Shown piece by piece: positions 23,759 through 37,049 of a DNA stretch of 64,000 bases. The position numbers were made by a program, and so were the translations under genes. The DNA lies in contig NC_079496.1 of assembly GCF_030052815.1 (NCBI RefSeq), positions 76,807,652 to 76,871,651 on the forward strand. Reading direction: 5' to 3'. Every line of letters begins with the position of its first letter. Position 1 is the stretch's first letter. The notes under the pieces are model-generated. The model did not search any database. It worked only from the letters and a program-made list of their open reading frames with translations, and had not been told where the DNA came from. Origin of the DNA: Hevea brasiliensis (lineage: Eukaryota > Streptophyta > Magnoliopsida > Malpighiales > Euphorbiaceae).

Positions 23759-25906
23759 TGGTGCACAATAAAAATTTGAAATGCAGTACATAAAACATTC
23801 ATTGATAAATCACAATTTAAATATTTCACAAATTATCAAAACTCATTATAGCACAATTTTGTTTAAATAATTTAATAAACACAGTGTTGCCAATTCATAC
23901 ACAACTTAAGCCATGACACAAAATTTCCGATCAATGCTGCATTGTACACCACGACAAAGCGATCTATAACCCCACTAATCGAAATCAATGAGGGAGGTGG
24001 CTAGCTAGCTAATGTGTACTCATCCGATCTATAACCTCAACTGGTAAACCAGAGAGGGAGGAAAATAATCGATCTCACCCCATAAAATGGAGGAGGAATA
24101 ATAAGGCACTGTCATGCTAAGTGTGAATCAGAAATCAATTTCAAACATTTTATTCAAATAATTCATGAGAAATCCAATAAATTTCCAAAGTCATAGTTTC
24201 ATTCACAAAGTGGCAACACAATTTATGACTAACACCAAATTTTCATAAATCATACTAAATCAATTTTTCAATGACAAAATGTTCAAATAAGATTCATTAT
24301 GCACAAACCTGACATGTGTTGCCTCTAGGACTTGACTCAGTCTCTCAGACCTTCCGGGTCTTTTTCAGCTGAAACACAAAATTTATAGTGTCTCAGTAAC
24401 TTTGCCTCACAACAATTCCAATAATTAATTCCAATATGTTTAAACTTACATTCTTGCAAATTTTCATGTTGAGGTTACTATTCATGGTACTATTCAACTC
24501 AAAATATTGACTTTCTTATACTTAAAAGATATGGGAACTCCAACTATACTCACATACCATATTTTGGTCACCAATTTTGTTGGTTTTGGTTGTTTTCTCA
24601 AAACTTAGGTCTTTTAGGCAAAATTGTAAATTTTCAGTTTTGGTGTCTTATGTTACACTATTCTATTGGTAATTTTGCGGTTAGAATTTGGCTTAGTTTT
24701 CTTCATAGAAATTGTTCCTTATTGCCTTAAATTTATTCTCCTTTTTGAATCACTCCAATTGGAGTTTTGTAGCTCAAGTTATAGCCATTTGAATCATGGC
24801 TGCCGGATTGGACTTAACCCAAATTTCTGGGCACCAAACTGGTTCTAGCAGTTTTAGGTCATCAATTTTGGGTAGCCAAATGACTTGGTTAAGGGCATAA
24901 TTTTGGTTTGTGTTCTGCATGAAAGTTTTAGGTCTATATCTCAGCTTTTCACTGGTAAAATTTTAGATCATTTAGACCTGCCTAGCCCAAGTTATAGCCA
25001 AATGAACAAACACAGGTCAGATTGCCTAATCCGGATTTGGTCAATTTGTTCACTAGGTTTTAGTCACTTTTTGGGCATGATTCCTGAATGAAAAATGTGT
25101 CGTTTTGTGTCTAGTTTCATTTTCAATTGGCTTCACACCAATTAGGCTTATAAATTTTCAGTTTTGGTCCCTGAAAGGGACCTTGGTCATACTGCCTGCT
25201 TACTGCCCATAATCAGTCCAAATTTCCAATTGGTTCTAACACTTCCGACATACACTAATTGGTCATAAATCACCATTTGACCACTTCCTCAAACAAGGTC
25301 AAACACACCATTTGACCACTTCTTCAATTTTTTTGCCTTCCTAGGTGCCAAAACCCTAACTACCTAATTGTTACATTTCACTAAATCAAAGCCTACCAAC
25401 ATCATTCCTCAACTCAATTAAGCTTCTATACACTTTTAATTCCATCAAATTCATGCATTACCTTGGCAAACCCTAGCTGGAAGAAATCCCTACCTAGGCC
25501 TCTAATACTTATTTTCATTTCATTTTATGTTAATTTCTAAGTTCATTTAAATATAAACACAAGAATTAAACCAAAAGTTTCAAGTTTGAATCACTAACCT
25601 TAGTGCAGAATTTTCTTCTTTCCTTTCCTTCAAGTTTTCTTTTCTTTCTTTCCCTTGGACCTTCTTTTCTAATTGTCTAAATAAGTTTTATCTATGGTAG
25701 GTTATTTTTTTATGGTGGAATTTTGAGATTGCAAGCTCACAAAAGAGCTTTAATGGAGGTTTGTGGGTGAGCGAGAGAGTGAGAGGTGGGAGATGGCAAC
25801 TTGATGAAGATGAGTCTTTTTTTTTTTTCTTTTCTTTTATCAATTTTTATCCTCTATGGAAGACCACAAATTATCCAAATTTATATTTTTTTAATTAGTA
25901 TTTATT

Positions 25907-25940
25907 GCATCATGCATGATGTCATGCATGATGTCATCAC
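25907..25940. promoter_or_regulatory. Tandem ATGCATGATGTC motifs in Y LTR
   Basis: CATGCATGATGTC occurs twice in direct repeat and ends in GATGTCATC, a palindromic core one base from the bZIP-type TGACGTCA. It is preserved in the other Y LTR at 60309-60342. A role in transcription is inference. Confidence 0.45.
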
Positions 25941-26494
25941 TTTTCACTTTTCCTTTTTCTCTTTTTTTTTTTTTGTTTATTTTACCATTAGTTCTTTAAT
26001 TTAATTCCTGATTCTGAAATTTTCTTTTCTCTGATTTTATTTGACAGTTAGGTCAGGAGTCAGCTCTTGAGGTCAATTGACCAAATTGCCCCTCGCCAGT
26101 TCGACCCAGTTTGTAAATAATTCAATATTTCTTCCAGATCCCTGACCTAATTATTTGACCGGCTTAATAATTCTTTTTCGTGATTTTCTCTTTTCCACTT
26201 TGTTCGTAATAGTCCTAAGGACCGTGGCGTCATATTTTACGGTTTGAAATTTGAGTTTAAATCGACTTTGCAATCCTTCTCTAGAAGGTCACCCATCACT
26301 GTGACTCTCAGCTCGTTTAACTTCTTATGTTCTGTTTTTCTTATTTATACTTAACTAATTGGCAATTACTAATTATTTGTGTTCAGGGCTTATCTAGTTG
26401 TCTTAAATGTGGTTCTAATGCTCTTAATTGTCCAGACCGACACTGGTCACCGTAATAGTGAATTATATCAGGCTATACATATAGGGGTGTTACA

Positions 26495-26510
26495 ATTCTC
26501 CCCCCCTTAA
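26495..26510 (-). other. Polypurine tract of element Y
   Basis: The minus strand has a run of seven G then AGAAT directly before the LTR start TGTAAC. Confidence 0.85.
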
Positions 26511-26541
26511 AATAAATTTCGTATCGAATTTTTACCTTGTA

Positions 26542-27662
26542 TCAATTTCTGAACAGCTGTGGGTGCTGTCTCCTCATATCCTCCTGTCATTCCCAAGTAG
26601 CTTCTTGGCTCGAATGATGGTTCCACAACACTTTCACTAACGAGATCTGCTTATTCCGTAGCTGCTTCACCTCATAAGCCAGAATCTCTATGGGTTCTTC
26701 TTCATATGTAAGGTCTGGATTCACTTTAATTTCTTCTACTGGTAGTACATGAGATGGGTCTGATCGATACCTCCTCAACATGGACACATGGAAGACATTA
26801 TGTATCTTCTCCAACTCTGGAGGTAGTGCCAACCGATATGCCAAAGGACCCACTCTTTCCAGAACCTCATATGGCCCAATGAAGCGAGGACTCAGTTTCC
26901 CCTTTCTGCCGAATCTCATAACTTTCTTCCAAGGGGAAACCTTGAGGAATACTTTCTTACTCACTATATACTCAATATCTCTTCTCTTCAAATCAATATA
27001 GGACTTCTGACGGTCTGATGCAGCTTTGAGTCTGTCTCTGATTAATATAATTTTCTCTTCAGTTTGCTAAACAATTTCTGGCCCAATCAACTTTCTTTCG
27101 CTTACTTCATCCCAACATAGGGGAGTTCTGCATTTTCTGCCATATAAAGCTTTATATGGAGGCATCCCAATGCTTGATTGGTAGCTGTTGTTATAAGCAA
27201 ACTTAATTAAAGGCAAGTGTGTGTCCCAACTGCCCTCAAACTCAATCACACAAGCCTGTAGCATGCCCTCCAAGATCTGAATTACCCTCTTAGACTGGCC
27301 ATTTGTCTGTGGGTAGAATGCAGTACTGAACTTCAATCTAGTTCCTAGGGCTCTCTGAAGACTACCCCAGAATCTAGAAGTGAACCTAAGGTCTCTGTCT
27401 GATACGATGGATACTGGCACTCCATGTAGTCTCACAATCTCATCAATGTACAACTTAGCCAATCTTTCTAAACTGTAGTCCATCCTAACCGGCAGAAAAT
27501 GAGAAGACTTGGTCAGTCTGTCAACAATAGCCCATACTGCATCATGACTCTTCTGTGTGCTTGGAAGTCCCATCACAAAATCCATTGTTATTCTATCCCA
27601 TTTCCATTCTAGTACTGATAGTGGATGTAACAACCCAAAGGGTACTTGGTGCTCTGCCTTCA
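26542..27662 (-). pseudogene. Element Y pol: integrase core, GPY/F and chromodomain
   Basis: 27067-27663 carries the integrase core with D in TMDFVMGLP and D in VSDRDLRF; the Glu region reads NGQSKRVIQ, so the catalytic Glu is changed to Lys. 26587-26991 has the GPY/F motif (RFIGPY) and a C-terminal chromodomain ([24 protein letters not shown]). A TGA at about 26584 interrupts the chromodomain end, and pol ends at 26542. A further break lies at about 26991-27067. On the minus strand it continues from 30113 across the X solo LTR. Confidence 0.9.
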
Positions 27663-30112
27663 TGTAACACCCCTATGTTCGATAGTGCGTTCTACTGTTT
27701 CGGTGACTAGTGTTGTCTGGACAGCTAGGATGCCTAGAACTACACTTAGATATGGGTGAGAAGACATAAAATAATGAAATACAAGAAAAGAAAATATAAG
27801 AAAAATAAAGGAAAAATAATAGCAATGAAATATAACGGTTTGGAATTGGGTATGTTCATGTGGTTAAATGGTGTAAATGGACTTTGGAAAATTCTGTTTT
27901 ATAGTGTGCACATTGAGAATGGTTACAAGCTATCCAAAATGACCAAATTGTGTTGTTAAATGTGTTAATAGTAAGGTACAAACCAGAATTGGCATGAAGG
28001 AAGTAGTTTGGTAAGTGTTGAATATGTAATTGGTAAGTGATGAGAAGTGTGTAGTAGGGCAGTGTGTGTTTTGGCTTAGAACCTTAAGTGTATGACTTCA
28101 ATTGGTATGAGACCAATTGGAGGTGAAACTAGGCACAAAATGTGCCAACTTTCATGAAGGAAGCTTACCTAAATTCTGCCTAAAAGGTAACTTGAAAAAT
28201 GACCAAATCCGGATTAGTGACTTGAAAGCCTGAAAATTGACCATTTGGGCAATAGTTAGTATTTTGGCCATAACTCACCCAAAACAGGTCCAATTGACCT
28301 GCAATTTTTACCATGAATAGTTTAGACATATATCTACAATTCTTATGAAGAAATCAAAGCCCAAAAATGGCCAGAAGCAAGTCAAATAACTTGCAAAAGT
28401 TCAGGTACCAAAACTGGCTGAACCAAAAGTGACCTAAAAATGACCTAAAGCTACCATTTTGGTGCAGTCTGTCCAGCATTGGTAAATTGACCATAACTTG
28501 GTCTACACAACTCAAAATGACCTGCAATTTTGTCCCACATGCAATAAGACATAGACCTACAAGTTTTTAGTTTGGACTGAAACTCGAAAACTGAGGGAAC
28601 TAGGTCGTCCGGCTAGGTCAAAATAGTACGCCGAAATCCGGCAAATTGCAATAAAGTACAATATACTTGAAAGTGAATTTGGTAACATGTACCAACACTA
28701 AAAGGCTATAAAATGTGACATATTGGTAACATTAAACCTAATTCACCTAGAGTGCATTGAGGGTCAACATTTTAGGTTGACTAAGGAAAATAATAGAATT
28801 CAATAAATTAATTATTAAGCCTTATTGTTAGAGATAGTTTAAATAAGTACTGAAACATTTCAAATTGTGTGTTTTAGTTAGCAAAGACTCAGGGAAGGGG
28901 AAGGAAACACTGAGTCAGGACCAAGAGACATTTATCAGAGGTTTGTGCACAATAGTTATTTCTTTTGAATTTTTCAATTGAAATAAATTATGACTATTTG
29001 TATGTTACTATTTTAAATTGTGAAAATTTATTTGAATGATATTTGATGGATACTTATTGATTGAAAAGCATTGTAAATGGTTTGAAACCATAACTATCAT
29101 GTATATTGATTGAATTCCTCGCTAGCTTGTCTAGTGGGACGAATTAACTTTGAATTCTCTCTCTGACTGAAGTGTTGAGGTGTGTGCCTGTTGAGGACGA
29201 ATAGAATGAGTACTCATATTATTGCTAGCTAGCTATGTTATTCCTCACTAGCCATTGACTTTTGGGACGAATTGGACTTTGGAACATGATTAAGCTGTGT
29301 GTATGATTTATTGTGATATTGTGAAATGGAGTTTAAATTCTTTAAGACATTCACTGCCTTTGAATTTAACTATGGTTTTAAGTATCCACTATTTATATGA
29401 CTTATGATTTATGATTTAAAGTTACATTTTGTTATTGTTGTGCACCACTGAGACATTGGCTCAGCGATAGCTTTTCATTGCTGTAGCAGGTAGACAGACT
29501 GACAGGGCAACAGACTAGGCTGCTAGTACTACATTGAGAGTTCATCGGGTATATTGAGTATACCATATTTTGCATTTTGTACTGTATTGTATGTTCACTG
29601 TATGTATATATTGTTCTTGGTTTTGAGTAGTTGTAAATTAAAATTGTACATTGAAGTTATAAACTAAATTTGTAAATTATTTTTGCTTGTAAATATTGGG
29701 ATATAATTCTTTTATCTCAGCTTTTGAAAACACTAGAAAATTATTGTGAATTTGAGTTGGCAAATGTTGAGAAACTTATTGCGTTGATTGGATATTGGAG
29801 TTTGAGATTGAGAAAAATATTGGAAGTGCTTTTTATAGGTTTCTGAAGAACTGTTTTATTCAAAATACAGATGGCACTCTGTCAAAATTTGTACAGAAAT
29901 TATTAATACTTCAAATGTGTTATCTGGTTTCACTTTAGTTAAAAAAAATTTTTTTTAACACCTGTAAATAGTGCTCCCCACTCTAAAAAGAAGTAAGAAA
30001 AGGTTTAAAATCCCTTGTAGTGTATTTAATGAGTTATCAGTAGATGAAGTTGGTAATTCATTAAGTATACTATGGGATCATATTATACCTTACAGAGGGG
30101 TAGGGTGTGACA
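27663..30112 (+). mobile_element. Solo LTR of Gypsy family X (2450 bp, internally deleted)
   Basis: TGTAACACCCC to GGGTGTGACA, with perfect duplications CTTCA at 27658-27662 and 30113-30117; pol of element Y is continuous across it. About 1.4 kb shorter than the LTRs of the full X element: after ATGAAATATAAC near 27837 it jumps to the LTR middle. It retains the double hairpin at 29448-29487. Confidence 0.93.
29448..29487 (+). promoter_or_regulatory. Conserved double hairpin in X solo LTR
   Basis: CTGAGAC-ATT-GGCTCAG (29448-29464, one A-G mismatch) after GCACCA, then GCGATAGC and GCTGTAGC (29464-29487) across a TTTTCATT loop, followed by AGGTA. Confidence 0.6.
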
Positions 30113-31172
30113 CTTCACTTGCTGACAAGTTAGATATTTGGAAACAAATTTGGCTACATCTCTTTTCATACCCATCCACCAGTAATGCTCCTTTAGCCCT
30201 CCATACATTTTTGTACCACCGGGGTGCATGGCAAAAGGAGACTCATGTGCTTCCTTCAAAATGATCTGCCTCAAATCAACATTATTAGGAACACACATTC
30301 TACTCTGGTGTAACAGTAGACCATCATCTCTAATTGAGAATTCTGGTTTCTTGCCCTGCCAGACTTCTTCCAACAGCCTCTGATACTTCTGATCATTATG
30401 AGCAGCCATTTGGATCTGATCAGTTAACACTGGCTGTACATGCCATGCAACTGCTGTCTGCCCCTCATCATTAATCTCTAAGCTGGCATGTAATGATCTC
30501 AACTCATGTACCATAGACAAAGGAGTAACCTATAGACTTACCATAGTCTTGCGACTTAAGGCGTCAGCCACCACATTAGCTTTCCCTGGCTGATAGTTTA
30601 TCAGATAATCATAGTCTTTTATCAACTCTAACCATCTCCTCTGTCTCAAATTCAACTCTTTCTGGCTTTCCAAATAATTCAAACTCTTATGATCTGTGTA
30701 GATGTAGCATTTCCCCCCATACAAATAGTGTCTCTAGATCTTAAGAGTAAATACTATAGCTGTAAGCTCCAAGTCATGTGTCGGATAGTTCTTCTCATAC
30801 GATTTTAGCTGGTGTGATGCATAAGCAATAACATTCCGGTCTTGCATCAATGCACAGCCTAACCCATTGTGAGAAGCGTCACTGTAAATTGTATTTTCTT
30901 TACCTAGAGTAGGTAAAGTCAGGACTAGAGCCTCGGTCAAACATTTCTTCAATTCATCAAAACTTTGTTGGCATTTATTTGTCCGTTGGAATTTCACATC
31001 TTTCCTAAGCAGTTTGGTCAATGGAGATGCCAACATGGAGAATCCTTTCACAAATCTACGGTAGTATCTAGCTAAACCCAGAAAACTGCGAATCTCTATG
31101 ATATTTCTGGGTGGCTTCCAATTAAGGACAACTTCTATCTTGCTAGGATCCACCTTAATACCCTCTACAAAT
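30113..31172 (-). pseudogene. Element Y pol: RT end, RNase H and integrase zinc region
   Basis: 30734-31153 holds the RT C-terminus ([17 protein letters not shown]) and RNase H ([14 protein letters not shown]). 30530-30724 continues RNase H ([19 protein letters not shown]). 30083-30520 is the linker and integrase HHCC region (HESPFAMHPGG, KYLTC). Stops include a TAG at about 30734 where a Trp codon (TGG) is expected, and one near 30530. On the left it meets the X solo LTR, on the right the full X element. Confidence 0.9.
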
Positions 31173-34100
31173 TGTCACACCCTACCCCTCTGTAAGGCAT
31201 AACATGATTCCGTAGTATACCTAATAAATTACTAACTTCGTCTACTGATAACCCATTAAATACACTACAAGGGATTTTAAAACTTTTCTTACTTCTTTTT
31301 ACAGTGGTGAGCACTATTTACAGGTATTAAAAACCTTTTTGAACTAAAGTGATACAGCTAACACATTTGAATTAGCGGTAATTTCTGTAAAAATTTTAGC
31401 AGAGTGCCATCTGTATTTTGAATAAAATAGTTATTCGAAAACCTGTAAAAAAAACACTTCAATATATTTCTCAATTTCAACTCCAACAGTTAAATAACAC
31501 AATATGTTTTTCAACTCAAATCCACAATAATTTTTCAAAGACTGAGATACAAGAAATATTATACAAATTTTACAAGTCAAAATAACTCATAATTTACTTT
31601 ACAACTTAAACATACAATTTTAATTTACAACTGCTCAAAATCAAGAACAATATATACATACAGTGAACATACATTACAGTACAAAATGCAAAATATGGTA
31701 TACTCAATATACCCGATGATCTCTCGCTGAATGTACTAGCAGCCTAGTCTGCTGCCTTGTCCGTCTGTCTACCTGCGACAGCAATGAAAAGCTATCGCTG
31801 AGACAATGTCTGAGTGGTGCACAACATTAACCATATACAACTTTAAATCACAAATCATAAGTTATATAAATATTGGATACTTAAAACCATAGTTAAATTC
31901 AAGAAAATGAATGTCATAAGGAATTTAACACAATATCACAATAAATCTCAATAATCAAAACATAGTTAAATTCAAAAGACAGTGAATGTCAATAAGAATT
32001 TAAACTCCATTTCACAATCTCATAATACATATCAATAAATCACACACAGCTTAATCATGTTCCAAAGTTCAATTCGTCCCAAAAGCCAATGGCTAATGAG
32101 GTATTCAATTCGTCCCAAAAGTCGATGACTAATGAGGAATAACATAGCTAGCTAGCAAAAATATGAGTACTCATTCTATTCCTCCTCAACAGGCACACAC
32201 CTCAACACTTCAGCCAGAGAGGGAATTCAATTCGTCCCATTAGACAAGCTAGCGAGGAATACAATCAATATACATGATAGCTGTGGTTTCAAACCATTTC
32301 CAATGCTTTTCAATCAATAAGTATCCATCAAATATCATTCAAACAATTTTTCACAGTTTCAAACCATTTACAATGCTTTTCAATCAATAAGTATCCATTC
32401 AAACACATTTCCACAATTTAAAACAATAATATGCAAATAGTCATAATTTATTTCAATTGAAAAATTCAAAAGAAATAATCACAGCGCAAACCTCGATAAT
32501 CGTCTCTCAGCCTTGACTTAGTGTTTCCTTCCCTTTCCCTGAGTCTTTGCTAACTGAGAAACACAATTTGAAGTGTTTCAGTACTCATTTAAATTGTCTC
32601 TAACGATAATGCTTGATAATTAATTTACTGAATTCTATTATTTATTTAGTCAACCTAATATGTTGACTCTCAATGCGTTCTAGGTAAATTAGGTTTTAAT
32701 GTTACTAATATGTCACATTCAATAGTCTTTTAGGGTTGGTACATGTTACCAAATTCATTTCCATATATATTGCATTTTCTTGCAATTTGCTGGATTCCGG
32801 GATACTAGTTTGACCTAGCCGGACGACCTAGTTCCCTCAGTTTTCGGGTTTCGATTGAAACTACAAACTTGTAGATCTATGTCTTATTGCACGGGGGCAA
32901 AATTTCAGGTCATTTTGAGTTATGTAGACCAAGTTATGGTCATTTTACTATTACTGGTCAAAATGCATCAAGATTGGTCACTTTAGGTCATTTTAGGTCA
33001 TTTTAGGTTCGGCCAGTTTTTGGACCCAAACTTGTGCAAGCTTTTTGACTTGCTTATGGTCATTTCTGGGCTTTGTTGTCTTCATAAGACTTCTAGATAT
33101 ATGTCTTAACTATTTATGGTTAAAATTTCAGGTCAATTGGACCTATTTTGAGTGAGTTATGGCCTAAACACTAACTGCTACGTAAATGGTCAATTTTCAG
33201 GCCTTAATTGTACTAATCCGGATTTGGTCACTTTTGATGTTACCTTACAAGCAGAATTTTGGCAAGCTTCCTTCATGAAAGTTGGCATATTTTGTGCCTA
33301 GTTTCACCTCCAATTGGTATCATACCAATTGGAGCCACACACTTAAGGTTCTAAGCCTAAAACCTAACTGCCCTATTGCATTTCCTTCATTTCTCATCAA
33401 ATGTCACTTTTAGCATTACCAAACTCCACATTCATGTCAACTTTGGTTTGTACCATAACCTAAACATATTTTACCACATATTTTTGATCATTTTGGCAGC
33501 TTATAATCACATTCAACATACACCATAAAGTGCAGAATTTGTCAAACTCAATTACAACAATTTAATCACCTAATCATGCTCATTTGCATGTCCACTATCA
33601 TAACATATATCTTCACCACTAACTTACATACATATTTGGCAAACTTTAGGACCACAATTCATGAAACAATTCCATGAATTCCAGCATCCTTCAAGGAGTT
33701 AACAAGCTGCCAAATTTGTTAACCTCCCATAATTGCTTTCAAGCTCAATTCTCCACTTGGTCCAACATCACATATACATGAAGTTAACTTACCAAAATTT
33801 TAAATCATATTAGTCAACATTAATTCTCCACGATACATGTAAAAATAGGTTATTTAGTACATAATTTCATGGCTATCCATTTAGGCATTCACGCATAGAA
33901 TTTCAAATTCAACATAATTTCCAACTCAAGTGCTCAACTTTAACATACACCAAGAATTTATCTACTAAAACTTTTATTCACTTTAATCAACATCAATACC
34001 CATCAATTGCATGTGAAAATAATTCAAACTCTTTAATTACCATGGCTGCCTAAACTAGTGCATAATAACAACTCACCAAAACCTCAAATTTTCTTCATCA

Positions 34101-35035
34101 ATTTGTTCATCTCAAGCTTCCCATAAATTTTACTTAAGAAAGAAATCAATTTAAACACTTACCTATTGAGGAGGCTTGTTAAATCTTCACCAAACTCCCT
34201 TGAATTTAGTATCTACTTCTTCCTTGTGAGGTGGGGATAAAATTTAGTGAAGTGACTTTGGTGTTTGGAGTTGGAAATGGTGGAGATTAGGATGGTTCAT
34301 CAATTCGGCCATGGAGGATTTCAAAGAGCTTCATTTTGGCATGGATAAGGAGGAAGGTTGAAAATGAAATATAATGGATATACATCTGCCCACTTAATGT
34401 TTTATTAATCCCATAGTGCTCCACTCACCAATATTTAATTATATTATATGTTTTAAAGTGTTAATTACTCAATTTATACCCCATTTTTGCTATTTACATT
34501 AGGTACCACTAATTTAATTTTTTTTGACATTTTTCAAGTGTAATATTATTTATTTTTAATGGACATTTAGGTCAAAAGACAACTCGGTCTGTCAAATGAC
34601 CATAATGCCCCTGTTTGGGTTGCATTCCTGATTTTTCGGTAACATCGGATTTTTGTCCGTTTTTCGATTTCTCACTTTTCTCTGTACTAATTATTTGATT
34701 TTTATTTAATATTTCTAATGGTATTTATACTTCAATAGGGGTCTATTTAAGTCCTCAAAATATTTTCCAGGGTTCCTCGTGGTCCTGAGCTAGTCAACGG
34801 TCCACGCCGTGACTTTCCGATGCAGTCACCCATCGCTAGGGTTCTCGGCTCGCTTAACTTGGTTATATTTCTTTGCTATTATTTTTCCTTTGTTTTTCTT
34901 GTATTTTCTTTTCTTGTTTTTCATTATTTTATGTCTCCTCACTCATATCGAAGTGTAGTTCTAGGCATCCTAGCTGTCTGGACAACACTGGTCACTGGAA
35001 CAGTAGAATGCACTACCGAAAATAGGAGTGTTACA
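31173..35035 (-). repeat. Element X 3' LTR (3863 bp)
   Basis: TGTCACACCCTACCCC to GGAGTGTTACA on the plus strand, matching 39910-43748 along its length. It includes the double-hairpin site near 31770-31820 (one stem base changed here), three diverged ~200-bp modules around 32830-33350, and conserved terminal blocks at 34600-35035. No coding region is supported. Confidence 0.93.
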
Positions 35036-35048
35036 ATTCTTCCCCCCT
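35036..35048 (-). other. Polypurine tract of element X
   Basis: The minus strand reads AGGGGGGAAGAAT directly before TGTAACAC of the LTR. Confidence 0.88.
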
Positions 35049-35081
35049 TAAATAAATTTCATCTCAAAATTTTACCTGGCA

Positions 35082-36659
35082 TTAGTCTCTGAACAGCTGT
35101 GGGTGCTGTCTCCTCATTTCCTCTTCACGTTCCCAAGTAGCTTCCTGGCCTGAATGATGGTTCCACAGGACTTTAACTAGGTGTATCTGTTTATTCCTCA
35201 GCTGCTTCACCTCATAAGCTAGAATTTCTATGGTTTCTTCCTCATATGAGAGGTCTGGATTTACCTCAATCTCTTCAACTGATAGTACATGAGATGGGTC
35301 TGATCTGTGCCTCCTTAACATAGACACATGGAAGACACTGTGTATCCTTGCTAACTCCGGAGGTAATGCCAAGCGATATGCCAGAGGACCCACTCTTTCT
35401 AGAGCCTCATATGGTCCGATGAAACGAGGACTTAGTTTCCCCTTTCTGCCAAATCTCACAATCCTCTTCCAAGGAGAAACTTTGAGGAATACTTTATCAC
35501 CCACTGCATATTCAATATCCCTTCTCTTTAGATCAACATAGGACTTCTGACGGTCTGATGCAGCCTTGAGTCTATCTCTGATTAATCTGATCTTTTCCTC
35601 TGTCTGCTGAATAATTTCTGGCCCAATCATCTTTCTTTCACCTACTTCATCCCAACATAAGGGAGTTCTACACTTTCTGCCATACAAAGCTTCATATGGA
35701 GGCATCCCAATGCTTGATTGGTAGCTTTTGTTATAAGCAAACTCAATCAAAGGCAAGTGTGTATCCCAACTACTTTCAAACTGAATCACACAAGCGCGTA
35801 GCATATCCTTCAATATCTGAATTACCCTTTCAGACTGGCCATCTGTCTGTGGGTGGAATGCTGTGCTGAACTTCAATCTAGTTCCTAGGGCTCTCTGAAG
35901 ACTACCCCAGAATCTAGAAGTGAACCTAGGATCTCTGTCAGACACAATTGATACTGGCACTCCATGCAGTTTTACAATCTCATATATGTACAATCTGGCC
36001 AATCTTTCCAGGCTATAGTCCATCCGAACTGGCAAAAAGTGAGCAGACTTGGTTAATCTGTCAACTATAACCCATACTGCATCATGACTATTCTGTGTCC
36101 TTGGAAGTCCCGTGACAAAATCCATAGTTATCCACTCCCATTTCCACTCTGGTACTGGCAATGGATGTAACAAACCAGCTGGAACTTGATGCTCTGCCTT
36201 TACTTACTAACAAGTTAGGCACTTGGAAACAAATTCAGCTATATCTCTTTTTATACCCATCCACCAGTAATGCTCTTTCAGCCCTCTGTACATTTTAGTT
36301 CCACCAGGGTGCATAGCAAAAGGAGACTCATGTGCTTCCTTCATAATGATCTGTCTCAATTCAGCATCATTAGGAACGCACATTCTGCCCTGATGTAGCA
36401 ATAAACCATCATCTTTCACAGAAAATTTAGGTTTCTTGCCCTGCTGGATTTCTTTCAGTAGCTTCTGATATTTATCATCATTCTGAGTAGCCATTCTGAT
36501 ATGATCAATCAACACTGGCTGTACATGCCATACAACTACTGTCTGTCCCTCATCATCAATCTCTAAACTGGCATGTTGTGCTTTCAATTCATATACCATG
36601 GACAAAGGAGAAACTCTGAGACTTGCCAAAGTCTTGCGACTTAAGGCGTCAGCCACCAC
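35082..36659 (-). pseudogene. Element X pol: integrase with chromodomain
   Basis: Two open parts, 36207-36659 (end of RNase H and HHCC zinc region: HESPFAMHPGG, KCLTC) and 35082-36173 (363 codons). The second has D in [10 protein letters not shown] in VSDRDPRF and E in DGQSERVIQ, then RFIGPY (GPY/F) and a chromodomain ([14 protein letters not shown] through [10 protein letters not shown]). They are separated only by TAG and TAA at 36204-36209 in place of two Gln codons; element Y reads CAG CAA there. The catalytic triad is intact. Pol ends at 35082. Confidence 0.92.
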
Positions 36660-37037
36660 ATTTGGTTTCCCTGGCTAATAGTCTATTAAACAATCATAGT
36701 CTTGAATCAGTTCTAACCATCTCCTCTGCCTCAAATTCAATTCCTTCTGGGTGCCTAAGTACTTCAAGCTCTTGTGATCTGTGTAAATGTAGCATTTCTC
36801 CCCATACAAATAGTGTCTCCAAATCTTAAGAGCAAAAACAATAGCTGCTAGCTCCAAATCATGTGTTAGGTAGTTCCTCTCATGCGGTTTCAACTGGTGT
36901 GATGCATAAGCAATGACATTCCAATCTTGCATCAGTACACAGCCTAACCCATTGTGAGAAGCATCACTACAAACTGTGTATTCTTTACCCGGAGTAGGTA
37001 AAGTGAGGACTGGAGCTTCAGTCAAACACCTCTTCAA
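36660..37037 (-). pseudogene. Element X pol: RNase H
   Basis: Encodes [38 protein letters not shown] and RQRRWLEL, the typical Gypsy RNase H. It is separated from the downstream frame by TAG at 36675-36677 (Y has CAG) and from RT by TAG at 37050-37052 (Y has CAA). No frameshift is needed to link these parts. Confidence 0.9.
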
Positions 37038-37049
37038 CTCATCAAAACT

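Larger units (their letters stand above)
23087..26494 (-). repeat. Element Y 3' LTR (3408 bp)
   Basis: TGTCACACCTCACCCC to GGGGTGTTACA on the plus strand. It matches the interrupted 5' LTR (46408-47867 plus 58921-60895) throughout with scattered differences. It contains the shared LTR landmarks: double hairpin at 23717-23758, GATGTCAT inverted motifs at 25907-25940, and the conserved terminal blocks near 26280-26490. No host gene is present. Confidence 0.92.

Noticed and set aside
25786..26004. Plus-strand frame with strong hydrophobic content
   Set aside because: T-rich low-complexity LTR sequence (poly-T runs at about 25818 and 25963), also present in the other Y LTR at 60179.
34820..35092. 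Plus-strand open frame with hydrophobic runs, repeated at 43533-43907
   Set aside because: It is X LTR end sequence read on the non-coding strand; the hydrophobic look comes from T-rich DNA.
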